The notes: generated by a model not told the origin, from the sequence alone. A DNA stretch of 51,416 nt from an uncultured Rickettsiales bacterium (GCA_900551865.1 URXV01000009.1:1-51416); one strand, 5' to 3'. Shown: positions 8,719 to 17,730, numbered from the stretch's first letter. Program-made: numbers and translations.

Positions 8719-9885
8719 ATGAATTTAATAGATAAAACCCAAGAACTGCAAGACGCCTGTAAGATATTAAAAAAACAGAAAGTTATTGCCATAGACTGCG
8801 AATTTATCCGTGAAAAGACTTTTTTCCCCATTCCCTGCCTGATACAGGTCGGTTATGAAGGCGGCGCTTTTTTGATAGACCCGTTGGCAAAAGATATGGA
8901 CTTCGGCGATTTCTTTGCCCTGCTGCAAAATAAAAAGGTACTGAAAGTTTTTCATTCCGGCCGGCAGGATATTGAAATCCTGTACAACCTTTCCGGAACG
9001 GTTCCGACGCCGGTTTTTGACACCCAGATAGCGGCGCAGGCCTGCGGTCTGGGCGAATGCGTCAGTTATGAAAATCTGGTTCGCGCTTATTGCGGGGTGG
9101 AACTGGACAAGTCCTGCCGCCTTACCAACTGGCAGCTGCGCCCATTGAGTGCCGACCAGCTGGAATATGCCGCGGGCGACGTAACGCATCTGATTAAATG
9201 TTATAACGAAATAGCCGCGTATCTGAAAGAAAATAAGCGGGAAAGCTGGATTGCCGAAGAAATGGAAGATTTTGCCGCCGCGGCGCACTATGAGCAGAAC
9301 CCGGCAAACGCGTGGCTGCGGATTCGCCACAACGGACATTCTTTGCCGTTTTTGAATGCGCTGAAAGCGTTGGCCGAATGGCGTGAGAAAATGGCGATGG
9401 AACGCAATGTCTCGCGGCAGAACATCATCAAGGATGAAACGCTGGTAAACATTGCGACGGCATTTCCGAAAGATATGGAAGAGATGAAAAGGGTTCGCGG
9501 CGTGCGGCCGGACGTTGCCAAGAGCCGTTTAGCTAAAGAAATGACGGAAATTCTGGCATCGCTGACTGAAGACAAATTTGACCGCACGCTGGGACGCGTA
9601 GACCGCGAGCGGGATGTTAACCTGCCGCCGAGCCAGCATTCCCTTTGTGAAGTCCTGAAACTGCTGCTGAAAGTTAAAAGCAACGATTACGGCGTGGTTT
9701 CGCGCCTGATAACGTCAGAAAAGAACCTGCGCGAATACATCAAAAATCCCAAGGCGAAAAATCAAATTCTCAAGGGCTGGCGTTATGAAGTCTTCGGCAA
9801 GACCGCCGAAGAATTTCGCAAAGGAAAATTGGGAATTGTTTACGATACGGTTTCCCGGGACATTGTAATTAAGGAATTGTCCTGA
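8719..9885 (+). CDS. rnd: Ribonuclease D
   Basis: 388 residues. The DEDDy exonuclease motifs are visible: DCEFIRE near residue 29 (Exo I), HSGRQDIEIL (Exo II) and YAAGDVTHL with the catalytic Tyr and Asp (Exo III). Two HRDC-like helical domains follow (about 205-290 and 300-385), as in E. coli RNase D. It trims 3' ends of tRNA precursors and other stable RNAs. AAGGGA lies nine bases before the ATG. Confidence 0.95.
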   Translation: MNLIDKTQELQDACKILKKQKVIAIDCEFIREKTFFPIPCLIQVGYEGGAFLIDPLAKDMDFGDFFALLQNKKVLKVFHSGRQDIEILYNLSGTVPTPVFDTQIAAQACGLGECVSYENLVRAYCGVELDKSCRLTNWQLRPLSADQLEYAAGDVTHLIKCYNEIAAYLKENKRESWIAEEMEDFAAAAHYEQNPANAWLRIRHNGHSLPFLNALKALAEWREKMAMERNVSRQNIIKDETLVNIATAFPKDMEEMKRVRGVRPDVAKSRLAKEMTEILASLTEDKFDRTLGRVDRERDVNLPPSQHSLCEVLKLLLKVKSNDYGVVSRLITSEKNLREYIKNPKAKNQILKGWRYEVFGKTAEEFRKGKLGIVYDTVSRDIVIKELS

Positions 9886-9932
9886 TTGCCGTTGTCGAAA
9901 ATAGGTGTTTTAACTGTTAAAAGGAACTTGTG

Positions 9933-10457
9933 ATGAAAAAATTGTATCTGGCGCTTGCCGCTGTACTTATTTCGTTTAATGCCCATGCTTTTATTATTTC
10001 GCCGCATGTCGGTTTGGATTATGTCTCGGCCACGCCGAATGGTTATGGCGATATCGACAGCCTGAACGGCGGCGCCGTCAGTGCCGGCGTTAAAGTTCTG
10101 GGCTTTCTTTCCGTAGAGGGTTTTTATCAGCAGTATGCGTCAACCGATGCTTTCGGCGGCAGCAAAACCAAACCAGCCGCATACGGCATTGACCTGGTTT
10201 CCGATACGTTGAATCTCGGCGTCGTGGAATTGCTGACAACGGTCGGCTATGGCAAATATACGTTGGACGGCGGCCGCCTGAACAAAAAAATGGAAGATTT
10301 TGAAGGGAACGCCTATCGAGCCGGTTTCGGCGCCCAGTTTAACCCGACCGACAATATCGGGATTCGCGCCATGTATCGCTATGTATTCCCGGAAGACAAC
10401 ACGTTTAAGAAGAATATTCAGGAATTCACCGTCGGTATCCGGTATTACTTCTTTTAA
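9933..10457 (+). CDS. Outer-membrane beta-barrel protein (OmpA/opacity-like)
   Basis: 174 residues. A cleavable signal peptide (KLYLALAAVLISFNAHA) precedes a protein of alternating hydrophobic beta strands. Features include HVGLDYVSA near the mature start, GLY-rich turns, GIRAMYRYVF, and a C-terminal strand ending VGIRYYFF with the terminal aromatic residue recognised by the Bam machinery. The size fits an eight-stranded barrel. I chose the ATG at 9933 over an adjacent GTG at 9930 for its spacing from AGGAAC. It lies 47 bases after rnd. It resembles in design, but is not closely similar to, the barrel at 11388. Confidence 0.75.
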   Translation: MKKLYLALAAVLISFNAHAFIISPHVGLDYVSATPNGYGDIDSLNGGAVSAGVKVLGFLSVEGFYQQYASTDAFGGSKTKPAAYGIDLVSDTLNLGVVELLTTVGYGKYTLDGGRLNKKMEDFEGNAYRAGFGAQFNPTDNIGIRAMYRYVFPEDNTFKKNIQEFTVGIRYYFF

Positions 10458-10501
10458 ATAAAGAAAGCGCCTTTTTAAGGCCAGCCGGCAACACAATCCC
10501 C

Positions 10502-10533
10502 AAAAAAACAGCGGAAGATTCCGCTGTTTTTTG
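10502..10533. terminator. Bidirectional terminator between convergent genes
   Basis: A-rich tract, CAGCGGA stem, AGAT loop, TCCGCTG stem, then TTTTTT. The same hairpin with a U-tract serves the barrel gene on plus and the glyoxalase gene on minus. Confidence 0.8.
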
Positions 10534-10599
10534 TATCCGGAAATCTCCCGAAATCCGGCCGGAAACAGCCGCATCATAAGGAGAGCTATAGTCCGGGAA

Positions 10600-10971
10600 T
10601 TATTTCTGCGGCGGCAATATCTCAATCCAATAGCCGTCCGGATCCTCAATGAAATAAATTCCCATCGCCTCGTTGATAAAACAGACCCAGCCGTTTTCCT
10701 GATGAAATCTCAGCGCTTCCTGATAATCGTCCGCCGTCATCGCCAGATGAAATTCGCACTCGCCCAAGTCGTATTTCTGCGGATGGTCTTTCAGCCAAGT
10801 CAGTTCCAGCCGGAAACCGGTTTTGCCGTCGCCGAGATAAACGATGACATAAGAGCCGTCTTCGGCCTCAATCCGTCCGTTTTCTTTTAACCCCAGCGCT
10901 TTCTCATAAAAGGCAAGGCTTGTTTCCAGATTCGTAACGTTAAAATTAAAATGGTTAAAACAAAATGCCAT
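10600..10971 (-). CDS. VOC-superfamily glyoxalase / lactoylglutathione-lyase-like protein
   Basis: 123 residues with two beta-alpha-beta-beta-beta modules. The four metal-ligand positions of glyoxalase I are all present: His7 (FNHFNFNV), Glu56 (RLELTW), His75 (CEFHLAM) and Glu117 (YWIEILP). This suggests an active metal-dependent lyase that detoxifies methylglyoxal adducts in the cytoplasm; other VOC activities cannot be excluded. I start at the second ATG (10971), nine bases after AAAGG, because the upstream ATG directly abuts that Shine-Dalgarno. Confidence 0.8.
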   Translation of the reverse strand: MAFCFNHFNFNVTNLETSLAFYEKALGLKENGRIEAEDGSYVIVYLGDGKTGFRLELTWLKDHPQKYDLGECEFHLAMTADDYQEALRFHQENGWVCFINEAMGIYFIEDPDGYWIEILPPQK

Positions 10972-11103
10972 TTTTTTCATCCTTTCTTTATCATATTGGC
11001 TTTTATTGCTGATGTCTTTTCATTGCAATAACCGGATATTTCTGCACTTCAGGCAAAATTTTTTTCAAAATGCCGGAAATTATCCTGTTTTGCAATAATT
11101 TTC

Positions 11104-11132
11104 TTGCTTAATTCAAAAAAATAAAATAATCT
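11104..11132 (+). promoter_or_regulatory. Promoter candidate of the structured RNA
   Basis: TTGCTT (11104-11109) and TAATCT (11127-11132) with a 17-base spacer. The predicted start is near 11139. Moderate matches only. Confidence 0.4.
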
Positions 11133-11138
11133 TCAAAC

Positions 11139-11360
11139 AGGATTTGTTCTCTAGAAAAGGATAAATCCGAGGGCCTAGAAAACCCTTTATAAATACAAGT
11201 TAGTCGTGCGCACACGACTTTAAAAATAGTGCCGACGTCATACCTCCGTATGGGGTGGATGTCGGTGAATAAGGCTCTGCCCCAATAAGCCGAGCCGTCT
11301 TAACTTGTATACGGTTTTCTAGCATCCGCCCGCCTTTAGCTTTCTAAAGCGGGTTTTTTG
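11139..11360 (+). ncRNA. Strongly structured RNA with closing stem, three hairpins and terminator
   Basis: A closing helix P1 is formed by 11175-11184 with 11313-11322 (10 of 10 bp). After an 8/2-base internal loop it continues with 11193-11202 and 11301-11310 (10 of 10 bp). Inside lie P2 (11203-11208/11213-11218), P3 (11232-11239/11258-11265, continuing after a bulge to 11240-11243/11248-11251) and P4 (11273-11277/11292-11296). The P3 bulge contains GGGG (11252-11255) and the P4 loop CCCC (11280-11283), which could form a pseudoknot. A bulged terminator stem with T6 (about 11328-11359) follows. There is no coding potential. I do not recognise it as 6S, SRP, RNase P or tmRNA; a trans-acting RNA or a riboswitch for the next gene are both possible. 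Confidence 0.65.
11328..11360 (+). terminator. Terminator of the structured RNA
   Basis: CCCGC-C-TTTAG pairs with CTAAAGCGGG (one bulged C) around a CTTT loop and is followed by TTTTTT. It ends about 28 bases before the ATG of the next gene, so it would prevent read-through or act as a switch. Confidence 0.75.
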
Positions 11361-11387
11361 TTTGAACTGAATAAAAGGATGTTAGTT

Positions 11388-11930
11388 ATGAAGAAAACTT
11401 TATTACTTACGGGAATGGCCTGCATTTTATCATGCCAGGCAAATGCAATGGATATTAAACCGTACATCGGTGCCGATATGGGAGCTTCTCATGCAGAATT
11501 ACAAGGGCTTCTGGATGGTTTTGACGATAATTTTGCTGTTGCAAATATTAATGCAGGAATCAGGTTTAACGATTATTTCGGGTTGGAAGCTTCTGTGCAA
11601 AGTTCTTCGGAAACGGAAACCTATGGTTGGGATTTGTCCTACAGCAGCATTAACCTGGACGCATTAGGTTATATTCCACTCAATAAAAATTTGGAATTGA
11701 TAGGTTCTGTCGGCGCCGGTTATTATACTTTTGACCTCGGAACAGATATAGGCGACGGTTATGATTTGCATATTCAAACAGATGAATTTGCTTTTAGGAC
11801 AGGTATCGGATTGCAGTACAACTTTAATGAAAAGTGGGCAATGCGCGGAGTCGCCAGATATGCGTTTATTGACAGTGATGAGGTTGATTCTATAACTGAA
11901 TTGACTTTAGGCGTACGCTATAATTTCTGA
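11388..11930 (+). CDS. Outer-membrane beta-barrel protein
   Basis: 180 residues. Signal peptide KKTLLLTGMACILSCQANA, then a beta-rich barrel beginning MDIKPYIGADMGASHAEL and ending in the Bam-type strand TLGVRYNF. Eight amphipathic strands fit an OmpA/opacity-like small barrel. The ATG at 11388 is chosen because AAAAGG lies nine bases upstream and the signal peptide begins there. It follows the structured RNA terminator, and a second hairpin lies after its stop. Whether its expression depends on the RNA upstream is open. Its specific ligand or role cannot be read from sequence. Confidence 0.75.
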   Translation: MKKTLLLTGMACILSCQANAMDIKPYIGADMGASHAELQGLLDGFDDNFAVANINAGIRFNDYFGLEASVQSSSETETYGWDLSYSSINLDALGYIPLNKNLELIGSVGAGYYTFDLGTDIGDGYDLHIQTDEFAFRTGIGLQYNFNEKWAMRGVARYAFIDSDEVDSITELTLGVRYNF

Positions 11931-11937
11931 TTTGTCA

Positions 11938-11970
11938 GAGGGGGAAGTTGTGCTTTCCCCTCCTTATATT
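11938..11970 (+). terminator. Hairpin between barrel and lipoprotein genes
   Basis: A 10-bp stem (GAGGGGGAAG / CTTTCCCCTC, one G-T pair) with a five-base loop is followed by a T-rich tail. It lies eight bases after the barrel stop. It probably terminates or attenuates transcription into the lipoprotein gene. Confidence 0.6.
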
Positions 11971-11994
11971 TATACAGGAAAAGAAGGAATGAAT

Positions 11995-12414
11995 ATGAAA
12001 AAGTTAAGAATGGTTTTGACAATCGGTTTCTTATCGATTGTTTTAAGCGCTTGTGCAACTATTATGAGAGATAACAGCCAGACGGTTCCAATAACAGCAA
12101 GCACGGATAGCGTGGATATCAAAATTGCGGATAAAAGCGGAAAAGTAATTTTTGAAGGGCAAACGCCGGCATCTGTCAATCTTAAAACGGCTGCTGGCGG
12201 ATATTTTGATCCGCAGGAATATACAATTACAGCCTCCAAAGACGGCTTTAAAAATCAAACCGCAATTATCAATTGGCATGTAAGTGCCTGGTACTGGGCA
12301 GGGAATGTGGCTTTTGGGGGTATTGTCGGATATTTGCTTATAGACCCTATCACAGGAGATATGTACTATCTTGACGAAAATGTCCACTTAAATATGACGC
12401 CGGTTAAAAAATAG
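11995..12414 (+). CDS. PEGA-like lipoprotein
   Basis: 139 residues. A signal with the lipobox LSAC places an acylated Cys near residue 20, followed by ATIMRDNSQTVPITAS. The next part (SVDIKIADKSGKVIFEGQTPASVNLKTA) matches the PEGA/carboxypeptidase-regulatory-like beta-sandwich pattern, where a modified-peptide or sugar-binding fold decorates surface proteins. A hydrophobic stretch near residues 95-118 (WYWAGNVAFGGIVGYLLI) is unusual for a soluble lipoprotein and could insert in the membrane. Start chosen seven bases after AAGG; an ATG two codons upstream is too close. Function unknown. Confidence 0.65.
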   Translation: MKKLRMVLTIGFLSIVLSACATIMRDNSQTVPITASTDSVDIKIADKSGKVIFEGQTPASVNLKTAAGGYFDPQEYTITASKDGFKNQTAIINWHVSAWYWAGNVAFGGIVGYLLIDPITGDMYYLDENVHLNMTPVKK

Positions 12415-12425
12415 CAGCTGGTTAT

Positions 12426-12460
12426 AAAGAAAAGCGCTCCTGACGGGGCGCTTTTCTTTT
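12426..12460. terminator. Bidirectional terminator between the lipoprotein and alaS
   Basis: A 14-bp stem (AAGAAAAGCGCTCC / GGGGCGCTTTTCTT) with a TGAC loop, flanked by A and T tracts, between two convergent genes. Confidence 0.85.
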
Positions 12461-12466
12461 ACCGTG

Positions 12467-15094
12467 CTATATCGCCTTTTTGACTTCTTCAAAAGCCTGT
12501 TGCAGTTTACCGGCGTCCGGTCCCCCGGCCTGTGCCATATCCGGTCTGCCGCCGCCGCCCTGTCCGCCGACCGCAGCCGAAGCGATTCGCACCAGGTCAA
12601 CCGCCGAGTACTTGTCCGTCAGGTCTTTGGTAACGCCGACGACGATGGACGCTTTGCCGTCTTTGTCAGTCGCCAGAACCATAACGCCCGAACCGATGTT
12701 CCGGCTCATCTCGTCAATAAAGGCTTTCAGCTCTTTCGGGTGAACGTCCGGGATAACCTTGCCGACAAATTTCACGCCGTTGACGACTTCCGTATCGCCG
12801 CCTTTTGCCGCTCCGCCGCTGGCCAGTGTCTTCTTGAGGTTAAACACTTCCGCTTCCAGCTTCTTCTTTTCTTCCAGCAGGTTGCTGATACGCGTTTCCA
12901 AATCGTTGACATTAGTTTTTAACGCATTGCAGGCGCAGTGCAGCTTGTCTTCCATCGCGTCGACATATTCCTCCGCGCCTTTGCCGGTAACGCATTCAAT
13001 ACGCCGTACCCCGGCCGATACCGCCGATTCGGAGATAATGTTGAAATAACCGATTTCTCCGGTGTCGCAGACGTGTGTTCCGCCGCACAGCTCGCGCGAA
13101 TAAACCTCGCCGTCTTTTTCCATCGTAACCACGCGTACCTCTTCGCCGTATTTCTCGCCGAACAACGCCATCGCGCCGGTCTTGACCGCTTCATCCTGAT
13201 TCATCAGTACCGTGTTGACGCGGTAGTTGGCGCGGATAGCCGCATTAACCATATCTTCCGCCTGTTTCAGTTCGTCTGCGGTGATTTGCTTCGGGTGCGA
13301 AATGTCAAACCGCATTCTGTCCGCAGCGACCAGCGACCCTTTTTGCGTAACGTGTTCGCCCAAAATCGTCCGCAGCGCTTTGTGTACCAGATGCGTAACC
13401 GAATGGTTGGCGCAAATCTGTTTCCGATTCGCTTCGTTGACTTCAAAAGATGCAAAGTCTTCAATTTTGGCTTCGCCCTCAATCATACGGCAGCAATGGA
13501 CGAAAACCGTATCCAGCTTGCGCTTGGTATCATAAACCTCCGCTTTGAAGTTTTTGCCGCAGATAATGCCCGTATCGCCGACCTGTCCGCCGCATTCGCC
13601 GTAAAAAGGCGTCTGATTGGCAACCAGATAAAACTCGCCGCTTTTCACGCCGTCAACTTCTTTGCCGTCCTGAACCAGAGCTTTGACAATACCGTCGCTC
13701 TTGGTTGTCTTATAGCCTAAAAACTCCGTGCCGCCGATTTTTTCTTTAACTTCAAACCAGATTTTCTCGGTGCCGGCATCGCCCGACCCGGCCCAGTTCT
13801 TGCGCGCTTCTTCTTTCTGTCTGGCCATCGCCGCGTCAAACCCGGCAACGTCGACTTTAATGCCTTTGCTTTTCAGGGCGTCCTGCGTTAAATCAAGCGG
13901 AAAGCCGTAGGTGTCGTACAGCTTGAACGCCGTTTCGCCGTTAAGCGTGTCGCCTTCGGCCAGCTGCGACGTTTCGTCGTCCAGCAGGCGCATACCTTTG
14001 TCCAGCGTCTTGCCGAAGCGGGTTTCTTCCGCCTTGATAGTTTCCGTAATCAGCTTGTCAAAGCGGTAAAGTTCCGGATAAGCATCGCCCATTTCTTTCT
14101 GCAAAACCGGCAGCAGCTTATAAATCATCGGCTCCTTGACTCCTAGCATATAAACATGGCGCATCGCCCGGCGCATAATCCGCCGCAGAACATAGCCGCG
14201 CCCTTCGTTGGAAGGCAGCACGCCGTCGGCAATCAAAAAGCTCATCGCCCGCAGGTGGTCGGCAATCACGTTGTGCGAAGCCTGCAAAGCTCCTTTCGGG
14301 TCGGTGTTGGCCATATCCGCAATCGCCTTAATCAGATGCCGGAACGTGTCAATGTCAAAATTGGAATGTACGCCCTGCAGAATGGCGGCGATTCGCTCCA
14401 GCCCCATGCCCGTATCGATAGACGGTTTTTTCAGATTGATTCTGGAACCGTCCGGCATATCTTCAAACTGGTCAAACACCAGATTCCAAATCTCGATAAA
14501 ACGGTCGCCGTCTTCTTCCGGCGTTCCCGGCAGCCCGCCCCAGACTTCCGGCCCGTGGTCGTAAAAAATCTCCGAGCAGGGGCCGCAGGGGCCGGTGTCG
14601 CCCATCTGCCAGAAGTTGTCCTTGGTGGCAATGCGGATAATCCGCTCGTCGGGAAGCCCCGATACCTTTTTCCAGATATTGTAGGCCTCGTCGTCGGTAT
14701 GGAAAATCGTAACCGCCAGCTTTTCTTTCGGAATCATAAATTCTTTCGTCAGCAGCTCCCAGGCATAGAAAATCGCCTCTTCCTTAAAATAATCGCCGAA
14801 CGAGAAGTTGCCGAGCATTTCAAAAAACGTATGGTGGCGCACATCGTAGCCGACGCTGTCCAGATCATTGTGCTTGCCGCCTGCGCGTACGCTTTTTTGG
14901 GAAGTTGCGGCTCGCGTATAATCTCTGGTTTCATTGCCTGCTAAAATGTTTTTGAATTGCACCATACCCGAGTTGGTAAACATCAGAGTCGGGTCGTTGT
15001 CAGGAACGAGCGAAGATGCCGGCACGATTTTGTGTCCGTTCTTCTCAAAATAATCCAAGAAAGTCTTTCTTATTTGATTAACGCTGGTCGTCAT
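12467..15094 (-). CDS. alaS: Alanyl-tRNA synthetase
   Basis: 875 residues, full bacterial length. The class II core begins TTSVNQIRKTFLDYFEKNGH. The editing domain contains the zinc-type set with NHSVTHLVHKAL and CGGTHV. A coiled region (about 725-760) precedes the C-Ala DHH-associated domain with a GGQGGGGRPDMAQAGG loop. It charges tRNA-Ala and clears Ser/Gly mischarging. GGGAAG lies upstream of the ATG. tspO lies upstream on the same strand with 122 bases between them. Confidence 0.97.
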   Translation of the reverse strand: MTTSVNQIRKTFLDYFEKNGHKIVPASSLVPDNDPTLMFTNSGMVQFKNILAGNETRDYTRAATSQKSVRAGGKHNDLDSVGYDVRHHTFFEMLGNFSFGDYFKEEAIFYAWELLTKEFMIPKEKLAVTIFHTDDEAYNIWKKVSGLPDERIIRIATKDNFWQMGDTGPCGPCSEIFYDHGPEVWGGLPGTPEEDGDRFIEIWNLVFDQFEDMPDGSRINLKKPSIDTGMGLERIAAILQGVHSNFDIDTFRHLIKAIADMANTDPKGALQASHNVIADHLRAMSFLIADGVLPSNEGRGYVLRRIMRRAMRHVYMLGVKEPMIYKLLPVLQKEMGDAYPELYRFDKLITETIKAEETRFGKTLDKGMRLLDDETSQLAEGDTLNGETAFKLYDTYGFPLDLTQDALKSKGIKVDVAGFDAAMARQKEEARKNWAGSGDAGTEKIWFEVKEKIGGTEFLGYKTTKSDGIVKALVQDGKEVDGVKSGEFYLVANQTPFYGECGGQVGDTGIICGKNFKAEVYDTKRKLDTVFVHCCRMIEGEAKIEDFASFEVNEANRKQICANHSVTHLVHKALRTILGEHVTQKGSLVAADRMRFDISHPKQITADELKQAEDMVNAAIRANYRVNTVLMNQDEAVKTGAMALFGEKYGEEVRVVTMEKDGEVYSRELCGGTHVCDTGEIGYFNIISESAVSAGVRRIECVTGKGAEEYVDAMEDKLHCACNALKTNVNDLETRISNLLEEKKKLEAEVFNLKKTLASGGAAKGGDTEVVNGVKFVGKVIPDVHPKELKAFIDEMSRNIGSGVMVLATDKDGKASIVVGVTKDLTDKYSAVDLVRIASAAVGGQGGGGRPDMAQAGGPDAGKLQQAFEEVKKAI

Positions 15095-15128
15095 TGTTTT
15101 TTCTTCCCAAAAATTAAATTAAACTTTT

Positions 15129-15155
15129 AACCGCATAAAACTACAGCGGTTTTTT
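15129..15155. terminator. Weak hairpin between tspO and alaS
   Basis: AACCGC pairs with GCGGTT (15129-15134 with 15146-15151). Six T residues follow on the plus strand, while on the minus strand the tail is poor. It may partly uncouple alaS from tspO. Confidence 0.3.
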
Positions 15156-15216
15156 GCTGATGTCCAGTTTAAATTTAACCGGGAAACCGATTCTTTTGTT
15201 TTTTGCAAAAACTGAC

Positions 15217-15690
15217 TTAGTTCAGCATAACGACGAAGATATTCAGATATGTAGCGAAAAGCAGCCATAAAAGATACGGAACTGTCAACGCAAACGCCCA
15301 TTTGCTGATAAAGAAAAACGTATGCATCATCAATGCCGTAACGATATCCAGCAGGACGATGACAATCGCCGATGCGGTAAGCTGTTCCATATAAAAGAAA
15401 CTGAATGTCCATAAAATCTGCAGAAACAGCTGGCTGACAAACAGGGCATTTGCATCTTCAAACTGTTCCAAAGTTTTGCGCGACCTGAGTACGATAAAAA
15501 AGCTCAAAAACAACAAAACGTAAATTCCGCTCCATGCGTAAGAAAAGTAATGGTTTTCGGGCGTTCCGGGCGGAATGTCGAGCGTATCGTAAAAAGAAAT
15601 CATGCCCTGTTCGGTAAAATACCGGGCCAGCAGCGCCGTAATCAGAACCAGGACAAAGCTGTACAGTCCCTGCATAAATCTGAGTGCCAT
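15217..15690 (-). CDS. TspO/MBR-family membrane protein
   Basis: 157 residues with five predicted membrane helices, the TspO topology. The family pattern is visible: a proline-rich first loop (IPPGTPENHYFSYAWSGIYVLL), the third-helix SQLFLQILWTFSFF, and the conserved ending PYLLWLLFATYLNIFV. TspO proteins bind porphyrins and related tetrapyrroles and influence stress and pigment regulation. This copy is poor in tryptophan compared with classical tryptophan-rich sensory proteins. GGGGGA precedes the ATG. Family call good, function inferred. Confidence 0.75.
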   Translation of the reverse strand: MALRFMQGLYSFVLVLITALLARYFTEQGMISFYDTLDIPPGTPENHYFSYAWSGIYVLLFLSFFIVLRSRKTLEQFEDANALFVSQLFLQILWTFSFFYMEQLTASAIVIVLLDIVTALMMHTFFFISKWAFALTVPYLLWLLFATYLNIFVVMLN

Positions 15691-15866
15691 ATTTTCCCCC
15701 GCGATTTGGTTATGGTTTGCTTTCTATATATGCCCTGTTTTCAAAAAAACACCGGCAGAGAGGAAATTATAAATCCGGTGTGGCAAAAAAGATTAAAAAA
15801 TAAATTGCAATTTTAAATAAAAAGCATATAAACAAAAGTAGAACAAAATTCAATGGGAGTAAAAAA

Positions 15867-16688
15867 TTGGCTAAAATAGATGAAAAAGATATAAAAACGG
15901 ATGAAAACGGCATAAAATTATACCGTCCGGAAGATTTTGAAGGAATGCGTCGGGCCGGGAAACTTGCTGCCGAATGTCTGGATTATATTACGGATTTTGT
16001 TGATGCCGGCGTAACGACGGAACATCTGGACAATCTGTGCCGGGAATTTATCGTTTCGCATAATGCGATTCCCTCTTGCCTGGGATATCACGGCTACCCA
16101 AAAACACTCTGCACCTCAATCAACCATGTCATCTGCCATGGCATTCCCGATGACCGCAAGCTGGCCGACGGCGATATTGTCAATATTGACGTAACCGTAA
16201 CTCTGGATGGCTGGTTCGGCGATACGTCGCGTATGTATTACATCGGTAAACCTAAATTAAAGGCAACGCGTTTGTGTGAGGTAACTTATGAATGTTTGAT
16301 GCGCGGTATTGACGTCGTAAAACCCGGTGCGCATTTCGGCGATATCGGTGCGGTAATAGAAGAATATGCGCACAAATACGGTTATTCGGTGGTGGAAATG
16401 TTCTGCGGCCACGGTCTGGGGCGGGTTTTCCACGATGAGCCGAATGTTCTGCACTTTGGGCGTAAGGGCACCGGCCCGGTAATTAAGGAAGGGATGTTCT
16501 TTACGATTGAACCGATGATTAATATCGGCAAGCCGGACGGTACGATTCTCTCCAACGGTTGGACTGCCGTAACCCGCGACCGCACCTTGTCCGCGCAGTT
16601 TGAACATTCGCTGGGCGTTACCAAGGACGGCTGCGAAGTGTTTACCTATTCGCCCAAAGGGTTAGATAAGCCGCCGTACAAAAAATGA
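15867..16688 (+). CDS. map: Methionine aminopeptidase, type I
   Basis: 273 residues; an extension of about 15 residues precedes the conserved LYRPEDFEGMRRAGKLAA. The five metal ligands and catalytic His are present: His91, Asp108 (NIDVTV), Asp119 (WFGDTSR), His182 (GHGLGR), Glu215 (TIEPM) and Glu247 (FEHSLG). It removes the initiator methionine from nascent proteins. The start is TTG, supported by GGGAG seven bases upstream; the nearby ATG at 15853 is out of frame. A non-ATG start may keep expression modest. Stop is TGA. Confidence 0.95.
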   Translation: MAKIDEKDIKTDENGIKLYRPEDFEGMRRAGKLAAECLDYITDFVDAGVTTEHLDNLCREFIVSHNAIPSCLGYHGYPKTLCTSINHVICHGIPDDRKLADGDIVNIDVTVTLDGWFGDTSRMYYIGKPKLKATRLCEVTYECLMRGIDVVKPGAHFGDIGAVIEEYAHKYGYSVVEMFCGHGLGRVFHDEPNVLHFGRKGTGPVIKEGMFFTIEPMINIGKPDGTILSNGWTAVTRDRTLSAQFEHSLGVTKDGCEVFTYSPKGLDKPPYKK

Positions 16689-16780
16689 CCTTGTGAAAGC
16701 GGTAAAATAAGCCGGCTGAACAGCTGTCAACTGCCGTAAAAAGCTGTAAGGCCGAATTGGACTTGACTTTGGAAAAAAAT

Positions 16781-17521
16781 ATGACTGTGACTAAGAAGAA
16801 AGCTTCCGTATCTCCGAAAACAAAGGAAACAAAAGAAGTGCCGGATTACTTCGGGCATCGCCAGCGCTTAAAAGCCCGTTTTGTTGCCGATATGGGCAAA
16901 ACCATGGCCGATTATGAATTGCTGGAATTAATTTTGATTTATGCGATTCCCCGAAAGGATGTCAAACCTCTGGCCAAGGCATTGTTACGCCGCTATTCCA
17001 ATTTGGCAAGCGTATTGGCCGCTCCGCTGGATAACCTTCTCAAAAATGAAGGCGTAGGTGAGAGCGTTGCCATACTGTGCGGCATTATTCATGCCTGCGC
17101 AAATAAAATCAGCTGGGAAAATCTGGAAAACAAAGATGCCCCGATTTTATCCAATAAAAAACTGATTGTCGACTACTGCCGCAGCTGCATCGGCTATTCG
17201 GGACAGGAACATTTGCTGATTATTTATCTAAACAAGCACGGAAAATACATAGCCCAGAATATTGAACAGGTGGGAACAATTGATGCTGTCATGATTAGCC
17301 CGCGTGAAATTGTGTCCAAAGCTTTGAATCATAACGCTGCGGCAATTATTTTGGCGCACAACCATCCGTCCGGAAACGCCACGCCGTCAAATGCAGATAT
17401 TGAAATGACCAAACAGGTTGTCCGTGCGCTAAAAGCCGTCGGCGTCAAAGTAGATGACCATTTAATAGTCACGCCGGGAAGCTATTACAGCATGCAGGAG
17501 AAAGTTCCTTTTATTTTTTGA
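16781..17521 (+). CDS. radC: RadC-family JAB1/MPN-type protein
   Basis: 246 residues. A basic N-terminal tail and a helix-hairpin-helix-like region (about 30-110) precede the RadC JAMM domain, whose metal-binding set is visible as His193 and His195 (LAHNHPSGNATPS) with Asp206. RadC is conserved widely, but its proposed role in recombination is not settled. The ATG is chosen over a TTG eight codons upstream because GGA lies eight bases before it and the extra residues are not conserved. It follows map by 92 bases and could be co-transcribed. TGA stop. Confidence 0.9.
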   Translation: MTVTKKKASVSPKTKETKEVPDYFGHRQRLKARFVADMGKTMADYELLELILIYAIPRKDVKPLAKALLRRYSNLASVLAAPLDNLLKNEGVGESVAILCGIIHACANKISWENLENKDAPILSNKKLIVDYCRSCIGYSGQEHLLIIYLNKHGKYIAQNIEQVGTIDAVMISPREIVSKALNHNAAAIILAHNHPSGNATPSNADIEMTKQVVRALKAVGVKVDDHLIVTPGSYYSMQEKVPFIF

Positions 17522-17730
17522 AAAAAGTAAAAAGCTTGTTTGCTTGCCGCCAATTTGTTTTGCTTCTTTCGTCAGAAATGTCATAAATGTTTTAAACAGG
17601 TAGAAAAAACGTTTATATCACCATTTCAACCATTTAAAATAATACATAAAAATAGTTTGTCATAAGTCGTTTTTTTGCTTGTGCAGCACAGTTTTTTGTG
17701 GTGTCTTAATTAACGAAAAAGTAAGAATTA

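Noticed and set aside
10140..10649. Long frames opposite housekeeping and barrel genes
   Set aside because: They are antisense shadows; codon use, start sites and family matches all lie on the annotated strand.
11139..11360. 6S RNA, tmRNA or SRP RNA
   Set aside because: It lacks the open central bubble of 6S, any tRNA-like domain or tag frame of tmRNA, and the conserved SRP tetraloop region.
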